Assembly (NCBI RefSeq): GCF_014356525.2
Contig: NC_052505.1
Span: 51,030,970-51,094,969 of the forward strand
Source: Nilaparvata lugens
Lineage: Eukaryota > Arthropoda > Insecta > Hemiptera > Delphacidae
DNA length: 64,000 nt
Direction of reading: 5' to 3'
Below the pieces are notes generated by a model. That model saw only the letters and a program-made list of their open reading frames with translations. It was not told where the DNA came from and ran no database searches. Made by a program: the position numbers and the translations under genes. Positions 54,941 to 64,000 of this stretch are shown one piece after another. Positions within the stretch are counted from its first letter, which is position 1, and the number at the start of each line of letters is the position of its first letter.

Positions 54941-56285
54941 ATGGCAAGCCCACAAGCCTTGCTTACTATTCGTTTGAAGAAGAAAGAAACTTTGTTTAGC
55001 CGTTGTTCAACAAGCTTATGACTTGTTGAAGGACATCAATGATCCTAAAATTCAATCTCAATTTTTGATAAGAAGCATATCTATTGAAAATACTGTGAAA
55101 GAATATTCTGCACTCTTAGATGAAATCAATGAATTATCTATTCAAGTTGAACCTACTAAAGAACCTGAATATCAATCATTTACCGTTATTGATAATTTAT
55201 CCTGTGCAATAATAAATGCTCGTGATAAATTGAATCAAATTAAAAATGAGAAACCGAAGGAGAAAAGTGAACCTTCACCTTCAACCTCTCATTATTCTCC
55301 CCGTTTGAACATGATATTACCTCCAACTGAAATAAAACCGTTTGATGGCTCTGATATTTCAGACTGGCCTAGATTCAAAAATATCTTTTCATCATTGATT
55401 GTGGATGATAAATATTATTCTCCTGTTCATAAATCTCATATTTTGCATAATTTGTTGAAAGGCGAAGCAGCCAGAGTAGTGAAATCTTTTCAGATAAGTA
55501 GTGATTTTGATTTGGCATGGAAAACTCTATGCAAGCGTTATGAAAGTGATAGGGTGCTAGCTAACTACTACGTAAATGAGATTTTGAAAACTAGTTCAAT
55601 CCCATTTAAACCTTCGTTACAATCGCTTCAAGATTTTCTTGTTGAAGTAGGTGATAGTATTACCACTCTGAAGTCGTTGAAAGTTCCCAATTTGGCTGAT
55701 TATATTTTGTACTCATTGGCTATTCGTCAATTAGACAAAATATCACGTGAATCGTTTGAGCACGAGGTAGCTGATAAGAGCTTTCCTTCTTGTCAACAGT
55801 TGATTGATTTCGTGAATAAGAGAGTTAGATCTTATCAATTATCTGCATCTGATGTGCCGTCTGTTAATGAACAAAAATCTATCGAAAAGCCGAAAAATAA
55901 GTCTTTTCAGAAAAAGGTTGTCTTATCTACTCAGGCTAATAACAGCGTTCGAAATAAAAGCAGCTCAGTTACTTGTGAATTGAATGTTAGTGCTGGAACA
56001 AAATGCTCATTTTGCAACTCAACGAATCATTCGTTATTCAAATGTCCTGCTTTCTTGAAAAGAGATCCAAAAGCTAGGAATGAATTTATTAAATCATTGA
56101 GAGTCTGTTTCAATTGTTTCTCCAAATTTCACGCTGTAAACCAATGCAAGTCTAAATCGTTGTGTTATTGTGGTCGTATGCATAATAAATTACTTCATTA
56201 TCCTCGTAGTAGTGTTCGATTTTCCATTCGAATTCTCCTGTTCGTTATCAGAAGTCTACTGATAACATCTCTAAAGTTGCTTTGA
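54941..56285 (+). pseudogene. BEL/Pao Gag
   Basis: The likely start is the ATG at 54941 (MASPQALLTIRLKKK). A one-base frameshift near 55015 leads into the long frame from 55023. It contains the DUF1759-type block (IKPFDGSDISDWPRFKNIF, LLKGEAARVV, WKTLCKRYES). A nucleocapsid follows with CSFCNSTNHSLFKC, CFNCFSKFHAVNQC and a CYCGRMHNKLLHYP knuckle (last ligand changed from the usual H...CH form). A second frameshift near 56210 gives a spurious hydrophobic end; the true continuation is the protease frame. It forms the particle and binds RNA. Confidence 0.82.
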
Positions 56286-56840
56286 TATCGAAATCCGTTG
56301 ATTCGATCACTCAAACTGATAGCACTATGAATGTTGTTGAGAATTCAAATTCTTCTAAGCATTGTGGTATCACTGATAATGTTATTGATAAGTCATCAAT
56401 TGTTAGTTCAATTCCAAAAACGAGTGTTGTTCTAGGTACTGCTCAAGCAGTTATTAAAAATTCATCTGGTTCGTTTATTGGTGTTCGTTTAATGATTGAT
56501 TCTGGTAGTACTGCTAATTTCATCACAAAAGATCTTGTTATGAAACTTGGTTTATCTGTTCATGATTGTCATCAAAATTTCTCTGGTTTGAATTCCTCGA
56601 GTGTAGGGAATTCTTCTGGTGTTGTGAAATGCTTGTTGAAACCTAAGGGCTCAAATCACCCTCGTTTAGAAGCTGAAGCTTATGTGATTGATAAAATAGT
56701 TGGTTCATTGCCCCCTATTTATCTCAGTTAGAAAGTGCAAAATGAGTTGAAAAAATTCAACCTTGCTGATCCTGTGTTTCATGAACAACGTTCCGTTGAT
56801 CTTCTATTGGGATGTCAGTTATTCAACAAAATATCACGTC
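56282..56840 (+). pseudogene. BEL/Pao aspartic protease
   Basis: Frame from 56282 has VRLMIDSGSTANFITKDLV, with the catalytic D-S-G, and HPRLEAEAYVIDKI. A stop at 56729-56731 interrupts. The frame then continues as LADPVFHEQRSVDLLLGCQL, the usual C-terminal part of BEL proteases ('DlLlG.d'). Confidence 0.75.
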
Positions 56841-58330
56841 ATCATAGTCAAGTTTCATCTAGTGAAGAGTGTTCGTTTTGCGTGATTCCTACCGTGTTTG
56901 GTGACATTATTTTGGGTGAATTTCCAAATCATTCCGGTCTTCTTAATCAGTCATTGACTGCATTAATGACGTGTCCCACCTCTGAAAACACTCAAGTACC
57001 ACTTCATATCAGTGATGAGCCTAATTCAAATGTGAAAGTTCTTGGCATAATGTGGAACCCAACTACTGATTGTTTTCATATTAAAGTCTTCGTTCCAGAG
57101 TTTCAAAAGAAAAACTCTAAGCGCACTGTTCTGTCCGTTATCACACGTCTGTATGACCCTCTCGGTTTTATAGCTCCAGTAATATTCAAAATGAAATGTT
57201 CTTTACAAGAGCTGTGGAAGTTGGACATCGATTGGGATACGCCGATTCCTGTTGACTACAATGGATGCTGGAACGAGCTGATGAGAGAACTTCCTGTTCT
57301 AAGTTCAATTTCAATTCCTCGATGCGTTTATGGTGATGCTTTTTCTTGTCAAATACTTGGGTTTTCCGACGCATCGCAGAAAGGAATCTGTGCTTGTATG
57401 TTCTTGAGAGTTGTGTCGTCAGAATCTACGGTGAAATGCTTCCTGTTGAAAGCTAAAACTAAAGTTGCATCGTTGAAAACTCTGTCTATTCCTCGATTAG
57501 AGCTTCAAGCTGCGTTGTTGCTTTCGCGATTGTATGTTTCAGTCCTTCCTTCACTGGAAAAAATCAATCTTCAATCTACATTTCTGTTCAGTGATTCAAC
57601 TATTGTTTTATCTTGGTTGCATATACCTCCTTACAAGTTGCAAACGTTTGTTGCAAATCGTGTTGTGAGAATATTAGAGTTGACTAATATTTCTGATTGG
57701 AATCACATTGCTACTGATTTCAATATTGCCGACATTGGATCAAGAGGCATTTCTCTCCAAAACTTTTGCAATTCGCAAGATTGGTTCAATGCTCCAACGT
57801 GGTGTTCTAATTCGTTGTCATGTTGGCCGTTGTCATCTATGACTTACCCTGCTACTGAAATTCTGCCTGATGTGAAACAAAATAGAGGTGTTGTTTTGAA
57901 TATCACTGAAGAGACTGCTGTTATTCAGATAGCACGTTTCTCCTCATACATGAGATTGTTACGTTCCTGTGCTTATGTTTTACGTTTTGTGAATAACTGT
58001 AAAGCATCAATTAGTGGTGTCTGTCGTAAATCAGGCGCACTTAGTGTTCAAGAGTTGAAATGTGCACAAATTTATTGTGTTAAAATTGTTCAAAAGTGTC
58101 ATTTCAATCGTGAACTGGACCTATTGGAAGAGGGTAAACCTTGTGATAAGAGTTTCCAAAAATTGTCTGTATTCTTGGATTGTGATGGTGTGATTCGTGT
58201 TGGTGGCAGATTGGTGAATAGTGCTTCAGGATATGAAGCCAAGCATCCTTGCCATTTATTCAATGCAACTCCTGTTGCTCCCGTCATGGGTGATCTTCCC
58301 AGCTCTCGTGTTGTTCCCAGTGCTCCCTTT
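56841..58330 (+). pseudogene. BEL/Pao Pol with RT missing, RNase H region and integrase zinc part
   Basis: After the protease end (FGDIILGEFPN) the frame passes at about 56990 straight into VKVLGIMWNPTTDCFHI, which normally lies after the RT active site. The ~200 residues with the YVDD box are therefore deleted in frame. Next come RLYDPLGFIAPVIFKMK, the RNase H-like block (FSDASQKGICACMF, IPRLELQAALLLSRL, FSDSTIVLSWL), HIATDFNIADIGSRG, and an integrase N-terminal region ending DGVIRVGGRLVNSA. The in-frame deletion leaves one long open frame. Confidence 0.82.
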
Positions 58331-58806
58331 TTGAAGGCTGCGTCGATCTTGCTGGTCCTTTCACTGTCAAAGAGAGTATTCGGCCCAAAGCTCGTATGTA
58401 CAAGGCATACTTTGCACTGTTTGTCTGTCTGGCAACAAAAGCTTGTCACATTGAGGTGCTTACAAGTCTTTCATCCGAAGAGTTTATTAACACTCTCCAT
58501 CGTTTTGTTTCTAGGCGTGGATTGCCTAAAGAAATATTCTGTGATCAAGGGACGAATTTCAAAGGTGCTGCGCGACAATTGAAGGAAATTGTTGAATTTC
58601 TCAGATCATCAGAAAATCAATCCAACGTCTGTGATGCGATGTCATCTAAAAGCATCCAATTTCGTTTTAATATCCCACATGCTCCTTTCATGAATGGAAT
58701 CTGTGAGTCTAATATTAAAAATGTGAAATTCCATTTTCAATATTTTCCCATCGTTTTTCCTTTTCTACCGTTCAGTGCATGTTGTTTTGTTTTTCTTTTT
58801 CTTTGA
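58331..58806 (+). pseudogene. BEL/Pao integrase core, frameshifted
   Basis: Frame changes near 58335-58350. VDLAGPFTV gives the first catalytic Asp, then CLATKACHIEVL, FCDQGTNFKGAARQL (second Asp), and PFMNGICES (Glu region). After about 58720 the frame enters a T-rich non-coding tail before the purine tract and LTR, so the integrase C-terminus is lost. Confidence 0.78.
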
Positions 58807-58866
58807 AATTTTAGTTTTTTTTTAGTTTATGTTTTTGGAAATGGGGCATTCCAAGGCGGGCGGAGA

Positions 58867-59304
58867 TGGTGGATTCACGGGGATCGGCAGCCTTGATTGT
58901 GGGTTGATTTGGTTTGTGCTTTCCTCCCCTTCCCCCTCTCCCAAAGAGGCAAGATAACCTCTCTCCCTCACCCCTCCTTCATCCTCCCCGTTTATCTTCC
59001 AACCCGTCTCTTCAAGAAGCGTTGTTGAGAAGTCAACATCGTTTTTTCGTTTCGTTCCGTGGCATTCGAGCTGGACGCAATTACCTCGTTTCGTTTCATG
59101 ATATATGTGCAATATCATTTAGGCCTACGCATAAAGACAGGATATCGTCAGCAGTAACTTCCACACACGAGATACAGTCCACTTCCTCGCCAGTTCCAAG
59201 GTTAGTGCAAATTGAAGACTTACTTTTGGGGTTGTCGACGTTTTCGTGAATTAAATCTTAACTGTACCCCAATCCATAGGTTTGGGGACAGGACGGGATT
59301 ACGA
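58867..59304 (+). repeat. 3' LTR of the BEL/Pao element
   Basis: Direct repeat of 54326-54764, followed by CATAG and the resumed piggyBac frame. Minus-strand frames through it fuse LTR sequence to the transposase (the end of 59690-59220) and are not real C-termini. Confidence 0.85.
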
Positions 59305-60084
59305 CATAGATTTCCCTCTGCAGTCAATTCAATACATCTTTTTCTGATCTCATTATAAAGAAATCTAACTTTATAAAATCTGTCTTCATTTTCTTTTGGT
59401 ATTCTCAGGTTGTCTACTAAATGTAGGCAGGTTCTTGACTCAAAGAATCTATCTCTAGTCATACTCTCAGTGATAGCACTTACTCCCAACAACTCATCCC
59501 AGTACATACGAGCCCTTGGAAAATTCAGAATTCCTGATGAAATATGTAGTATGAACAAAACTTCAATTTCATTCTTGTTGGTTGGCTTGAATCTACTCCT
59601 ATTATATTGATTAGCAAACAAATTTGTATTTTCTACAATGATTTTGCTTGTGTGGTTGTAAGTATTTGTTTCCTTCTCCAACGAATACAATTTTTGTCTG
59701 CGAGTTGTACATCATGGAAAAAGTATGTCCCTGATCGTCATCATTTGCTCCTTGTGAATTCACATGAGCATCCCCATTCCTACTGTGTGTCCTAGCATTG
59801 CTATGAGAGTTTTCATCTGTTGATGTTGATTGTGTTCGATTCTGTAAGTCCAGGTGAACAGCACTGTCATTCTAGTCATCATCTTCAACATTGGGGTAGA
59901 ATACAGTTCCATTTGGGCTTACTTTTTCAGTTCGTACTCGCACAATTTTTCTAGATACATTGGTAACAGCCAATGAAAAGCTATTCCCTAGGCATCCTTC
60001 TTCATCGGACGGTTCAATTTCCAAAATATTCCCATCAATAAAGCTGAAAGTTCCTCTTCATTGAAATCCCCAATTGAATGATCC
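59305..60084 (-). pseudogene. piggyBac transposase, N-terminal piece
   Basis: Starts at the ATG at 60084 (MDHSIGDFNEEELSALL). It is acidic at first and frameshifted soon after, as is usual in decaying copies. From 59690 it reads the DDE_Tnp_1_7 N-terminal block, with EIEVLFILHISSGIL, FPRARMYWDELLG, MTRDRFFESRTCLHL and DNLRIPKENEDRFYKVRFL. This block precedes the first catalytic Asp. Coding is interrupted at CATAG by the BEL/Pao element and continues at 54320. Confidence 0.8.
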
Positions 60085-60805
60085 ATCTTGCCAAAAATAA
60101 ATGCATAAAATATCCAACTAGAGCATGAAAATGTATCAAGAAACTAGGTAGGCTGGATACACATAACACAACACTAAAAATATAGGCCTATTACCCACTT
60201 GAACACACACTGGAAGCTCTAAAATGTACCAGAAAACATCACTTTGGGAATTCTAAAGCACTTTAATGAATTTTTAGTAAATAACTCAGCTTTAGTGAAT
60301 AACTTAGCATAAATGAAACCGGCTCGAAATAACCATGCTGAGCAAAACTTTTTCTGCAGACATAACCTCAAAAGTCTTGCTTTGTCAATTCAGTCCCATT
60401 GGATACAATATTGTGTAGGCTACATAAAGTTTAGCATTGAATATCACATGAATAAATAAGAATAAGCAATTTCAAACACTTCTAGATGATATTTAAACTT
60501 TATTTATTGATAAAAACACGAATAATAATTCAAAAATAAGGTTTTTTACAAACAATAAAAATTAAAATATCTAAGCAAGTCAGTTGGTCACACCGAGACC
60601 TGTATAACTCTCATTTCTAAACATATAAGTTCATATTTACATCAACAGATAGTGCTTGAATGCTGGAATATCATTAAAGCTTACAGGAAATGATCATAGT
60701 TTTGTAAATCAGGTTGAAGTTGAAATTTTGTGGTTTTGGATTGTAATAACAGCTGTGGAGTTTAATTAGCACAATAATTGTAGCCATCAGGTCTGAAAGG
60801 GTTGC

Positions 60806-61011
60806 AAAATATCACATATTTATAGCAGATAGCTTATAAGTAGGTGAAAGGCACCTTCTCAATCTTGCAATAGTTAAAGGGCGATTCCCATCTGTTTTCA
60901 GAACAGTTATTGTCATTCCAATTTTTAATAGGGGGACAGAATATCAAAACCAAACTACCCACATTATTTAAAGCATTCGAGAAAGTCCAAGAAAGAATTA
61001 TAAATTTCTTA
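60806..61011 (+). pseudogene. Outermost non-LTR RT, piece 2 of 3
   Basis: Continues the frame cut at 19592. It reads NLAIVKGRFPSVFRTVIVIP, then IFNRGTEYQ, the 'fP..wk.a.viPi.K.g' block of RT fingers. Decayed YRPIS-like sequence follows, then ERIINF. It ends at 61011 where the PIF/Harbinger element begins. Confidence 0.65.
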
Positions 61012-61532
61012 GGCTAGTTTCACATTCACTCGGTTCGTTTCGTTTTCGGTTCGTTTTCGGCAAATTCCGATAAGTGTGAAACGGTAATTTGGTTTGAATT
61101 CGGTACCGAATCGAAACCGCATAGAACCGAACGCTCACTTTACACTAATAAATTCCAGCAGGTTTCAATTCGTTGCTGGCGAGACTCTACTTTCACACAC
61201 TTTCGGTTCGGTTTGGTTCTTTTCATTTTCGGCAAATTCCGATAAGTGTGAAACGATGATTCGGTATGAATTCGGCACCGAATAGGAACAGCATAGAACC
61301 GAACACCCCCAGGACACGAATAGGTTTTATCATAACTTATTCAAATTCGCTGCTAGGTAGCAGCACACGCACCCGCAAACAGCACGTGCTCCCATTGTTA
61401 ACAATTTTAACCAAACAGCCGATTTCAGAACGTTTTCATTCATTCAACATAGCATTTTGTCACCAATTATCGAAGTTAATTTACTGTATTTTTTCAATTA
61501 GTTAATTTTTTTAATTACATTTTTTCAATAAA

Positions 61533-61722
61533 ATGAGTGGTTTGCCAGATATTAACACAGATAGACTTATTATATCAGCAGTACAATCAAAATCTGTACT
61601 TTGGGATAAGACTTGCGAGCAATATAAAGATAGAAACAAAACACAAAAAGCGTAGAAAGAGGTTTGTGTTGAGATTTTTAAGGAATTTGATAAATTGGAT
61701 GACAAGAAAAGGAAGGAATTAG
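61533..61722 (+). pseudogene. MADF-domain protein, first exon, with a nonsense codon
   Basis: From the ATG at 61533 the frame reads GLPDINTDRLIISAVQSKSV, then LWDKTCEQYKDRN, the N-terminal half of a MADF domain. At the conserved Trp ('..aW.ev') the codon is TAG, then KEVCVEIFKEFD continues. It ends at a GTGAGT donor-like site (61723). The partner acceptor is unclear: the nearest AG gives an intron of only ~34 bp. A Pro-rich frame at 61757-61966 may be the remnant of the next exon. It is the DNA-binding partner of the Harbinger transposase. Confidence 0.7.
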
Positions 61723-62020
61723 GTGAGTTTTAATATTAAATTTTGTTTCTTTTTAGAATTATTACATATCAGGCAACGAAAGCATCCTGTCCTTCCAACA
61801 AAGTATCCCTCCACCCTTTGCTCGACCAATTTCCTCTCCATCACCACGCCACCATAAGCCTTTGCCTATGTCTGATGTTCAATTCTATGAGATTGTCAAC
61901 AACGTTGATACATTGAATAGTCCCTCTTCGAAAAAGAGCACAGATTCTTTATATGGCAATGTCTAAAAATAATTCTATTAAATAAAAAATACCTTAAAAC
62001 TGAAAAAAACAAATAAATTT

Positions 62021-62086
62021 ACGTTGTGTAGGTAAGTGACGATTGTATGGTGCTTGATGTGCGATCGTCACTAACATACACAACGT
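62021..62086. repeat. Perfect-like hairpin (23-bp arms)
   Basis: Arms 62021-62043 and 62064-62086 pair with about three mismatches around a 20-base loop. The repeat lies between the converging MADF and transposase genes of the Harbinger. It could be a tiny inverted-repeat element or a transcribed stem-loop. Confidence 0.6.
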
Positions 62087-63348
62087 AGGTTTGTTTTAGT
62101 TAATAATTATCTTGTTTTCTAATTCAGAGTAATTTATAAATGAAAAGTATAATTGCTATCATATTAGGGAGGAGGTTCCTTTGTTGTTGCTCACTGTCTC
62201 AAACCTTTATATCTCTAATTTTTCTATCAATGAACTAATTAATATTAATCCTCTCAATTGTTCCATCTGATGACTAGCAGGTACCCCGTGCTCCACAAGG
62301 ATCTGTTTAAATCATAAATTGATTAAATTTAGTTTTATATTTTTTTGCTGATATTGAAAATAAGTGTAATAATTCACAATGGAATAACGATTCAATCAGG
62401 CTTACAAAATTTAATTAAATCATCATTTTTTGATTATCAAAAATGATAATAGGCCTTTCACCATCCTTTGTGATCTTCATATTCGTTTGTTTCCTATCCC
62501 GTACATGTATAAACCAGTTCTTTTCTTCATTATATTATTACAGAGGTATGTGGGACTGTACCACTATTTATCATGGAGAGTCACATTATTAAGAAATATA
62601 TAAATTTATGATGAGATGAAAACCCCAAAAAAACAATCAGAATTGTTATCCTGATAGTCATTTCTGATGCTACTTAGGAAGAAAATAGTTACTGAATGGT
62701 AGCATATATGGATAATGACTTTTCCCTTATATAATATCAAATAATCATTAATCATTTCTCAATTGAAAAATGTGATCTAGTAAGAAGATTGTAGGCCTTC
62801 AATGTCATTTTTTTTATGAAGGGCCAAGTTTACATTAATTCATATTTTTATGGACTATTATAGATGTGAGACTTTGATAGTAATATTAGTTGTGTTTTCA
62901 AATTCCTATCAATAAATATTTCAGTTTCTATAGAAATTTCAGTTTTTTTGTTATTTCAATTGATTAGTGTCTTCAAGCCTCCTCCCATTTATCTTCAGCC
63001 TCCCCGACCTGGGGAGCCTTGAAAGAACAAAATCTGGATGTTAAATATTGAATGAAAAGAATAGAACAGTCCTTATAACAGTCAGGAAATGCACAAGAAT
63101 GATACTCAAAAGTTCACTAGAGAAGATCCAATGAGTTTTCCAATTATTAAGAATAATCTATGGCATAAACCATAAAAAATGACTCTAGCCTTCCACTCCT
63201 CCACTATCACACATAATTTCACTCATTCACTATATTTCTCACATATTGGTTGTGTTATTTCTTTTCACCAATAATTGTGATCTAAGATGTTCTTGAAAAA
63301 GTGTGAATAAGATGTTCTTGAAAAAATGTCTTGATTTTATTGACTCAC
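62087..63348. other. Non-coding interior of the Harbinger element
   Basis: No frame matches the DDE part of the transposase, so it is probably deleted. The first-exon donor GTGAGT (minus strand, 63341-63348) has no recognised partner. Confidence 0.5.
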
Positions 63349-63638
63349 CTCAAAGTAACAGTCAACATCTGAATTGGTTGAATACATTCCCTCATGAATG
63401 TATTTTGGCGTTGTAGACAGTCCTTCAACTTCATGTGTAATTCATCAAATGATGTTGTAGACATCCTGAAGTAATTGAAAAATTTCTCCTCTTGCTCTCT
63501 CAGCTTGGGGAGAATAGTATAGAATGCACCAAATTTCAGCCTTGAATCGATGAGGGGGTGAACCCAATATATTCGCCTCTCACGCTTCTTGATTCTTCTA
63601 TGAAGAATCCACATGACGATAGCTTGTTCCCTCTCCAT
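63349..63638 (-). pseudogene. HARBI1-like transposase, first exon
   Basis: From the ATG at 63638, 96 codons read RRIYWVHPLIDSRLKFGAFY, EEKFFNYFRMSTTSFDELH and ENT-like QNTFMRECIQPIQMLTVTLR. This is the conserved N-terminal (helix-turn-helix side) region of PIF/Harbinger transposases. It ends precisely at a minus-strand GTGAGT donor. The catalytic DDE domain should follow in later exons toward lower coordinates but was not found, so the gene is truncated. Confidence 0.78.
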
Positions 63639-63881
63639 CGATGTTCACTATTCACTATGTGAGGGGCGACTGAAGTATGAGCTTAGGTTAATGAATACCA
63701 GCTGGTAAAACGCCAGCATGAATTGTGAATATCCAAACACAGCTGTGTTTGAGAAGAAAAAAAACCTTATGAGAACCGAATTAAAACCTGATATGTATGA
63801 AAGCCTTATTCGTTTTCGGCAACGAACCGAGCCGAACCGAACCGAATGAAACCGAAAGCATTTGAAGCTAGCATTCTAGCC

Positions 63882-64000
63882 TTCTAGATGGTGACAACTT
63901 CATCTCTTGTCATAAGTTTGGTTTCACAGAGAACTTGAATACAAAAAGCTTGCACCTTTCACAGCTGCATTTCCTGCAGAATATCTACATGGGTTTGAAC
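63882..64000 (+). pseudogene. Outermost non-LTR RT, piece 3 of 3
   Basis: Resumes immediately after the Harbinger with LDGDNFISCHKFGFTENLNT, the 'N.i...QFGFr...sT' RT segment before motif A. It runs off the window. The match of frame and domain order across two insertions supports all three pieces being one copy. Confidence 0.7.

Larger units (their letters stand above)
54326..59304 (+). mobile_element. BEL/Pao LTR retrotransposon with RT deleted
   Basis: LTRs at 54326-54764 and 58867-59304 (about 438 bp each, ~95% alike by eye), with a 5-bp TSD CATAG (54321-54325 and 59305-59309). A G/A-rich tract (aaggcgggcggaga) precedes the right LTR. A TGG-initial segment two bases inside the left LTR is the candidate primer-binding site. 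Order: Gag, protease, [RT palm missing], RNase H region, integrase. It is inserted in the piggyBac transposase, whose frame resumes on both sides. Frameshifts in gag and integrase and the missing RT make it non-autonomous. Confidence 0.88.
19596..60801 (-). mobile_element. piggyBac-like element split by Ty3 and BEL/Pao insertions
   Basis: The left end is TTAA followed by CCCTTTCAAACCTGG (19592 onward). The right end is the inverse, with ...CCAGGTCTGAAAGGG-type sequence ending at 60801, so the terminal inverted repeats are about 13-16 bp. The right flank reads TTGC where TTAA is expected, presumably mutated. The minus-strand transposase is in three genomic pieces: 60084-59305, 54320-54047 and 21299-20499. 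Without the nested elements the copy is about 3.5 kb, a normal size for this family. Several stops and frameshifts make it inactive. Confidence 0.85.
61012..63881. mobile_element. PIF/Harbinger element, internally deleted
   Basis: Left end GGCTAGTTTCACATTCACTC and right end, inverted, GGCTAG...TTTCATTCGGTTCGG give degenerate TIRs rich in 'cggttcg' motifs. The left subterminal region holds two tandem copies of a ~180-bp block (61030-61130 and 61200-61310). The flanks are TTCTTA on the left and TTCTA on the right, consistent with an imperfect TTA target duplication. It carries a plus-strand MADF gene and the first exon of a minus-strand transposase. The rest of the transposase is absent. It is inserted in the oldest non-LTR RT. 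Confidence 0.72.

Noticed and set aside
59220..59304. C-terminal extension of the transposase frame into the LTR
   Set aside because: The frame simply reads on into the BEL/Pao LTR; the real continuation is at 54320.
1..64000. CRISPR arrays, tRNA or rRNA genes
   Set aside because: No evenly spaced repeat-spacer structure, cloverleaf or conserved rRNA sequence was recognised by eye. A dedicated scan was not possible.

Overview
The window is insect nuclear DNA. It is AT-rich, has GT-AG type exons, and is dominated by transposable elements of metazoan families (CR1/Jockey-type non-LTR, Ty3 and BEL/Pao LTR elements, piggyBac, PIF/Harbinger, Polinton-like). The mix suggests a hemipteran such as a planthopper; the species is an inference, not read from the sequence. 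No bacterial-type operon, rRNA, tRNA or CRISPR array was recognised. All element and domain names rest on visible motifs and recalled family features, not on database searches.

Host gene. Two minus-strand exons (18894-19105, then 14456-14609) match the carboxylesterase/cholinesterase-like fold, with compatible splice phases. They are separated by a 4.3-kb intron holding Ty3 and non-LTR debris. The next upstream exon is not in the window, so everything from 19106 to 64000 appears to lie in one intron of more than 44.9 kb. The position normally held by the catalytic Glu reads Ala, so the protein is probably a non-catalytic esterase-fold protein.

Left part (1-13100) is TE remnants. These are a 3' RT fragment; a minus-strand CR1-like element with FLYWCH, LC8-motif/coiled-coil and SGNH-esterase ORFs but a deleted RT; a fold-back element whose arms are ~148-bp tandem repeats enclosing a Ty3 integrase fragment; and a PHD-finger ORF plus a CR1-like RT.

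Right part (19340-64000) is an unusually readable transposon nest, resolved by target-site duplications (TSDs) and by coding frames that resume across each insertion. A non-LTR RT is split by a piggyBac (19596-60801) and by a PIF/Harbinger (61012-63881). The piggyBac is split by a Ty3 element (21300-54046, TSD ATAC) and by a BEL/Pao element (54326-59304, TSD CATAG). The Ty3 element is split by a Harbinger derivative (23531-25474), a Jockey-type element (27979-41504, TSD TTCGAAT) and a Polinton-like element (42339-50752, TSD TATAGG). The Jockey is split by an ORF-less LTR element with ~2.1-kb LTRs (30309-39062, TSD GGGT). The Polinton-like element carries a non-LTR RT in its left terminal repeat.

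Most notable is the Polinton-like element. About 7.0 kb of its own sequence lies between ~0.9-kb terminal inverted repeats (TIRs). It carries an adenovirus-type cysteine protease, a small basic protein, a putative penton-like protein, a major-capsid-like protein and four unassigned ORFs. No protein-primed polymerase, integrase or packaging ATPase was recognised, so it looks like a mobile 'capsid-only' cassette. Its capsid gene has no ATG of its own and is joined in frame, across a single TGA, to a 50-codon basic ORF.
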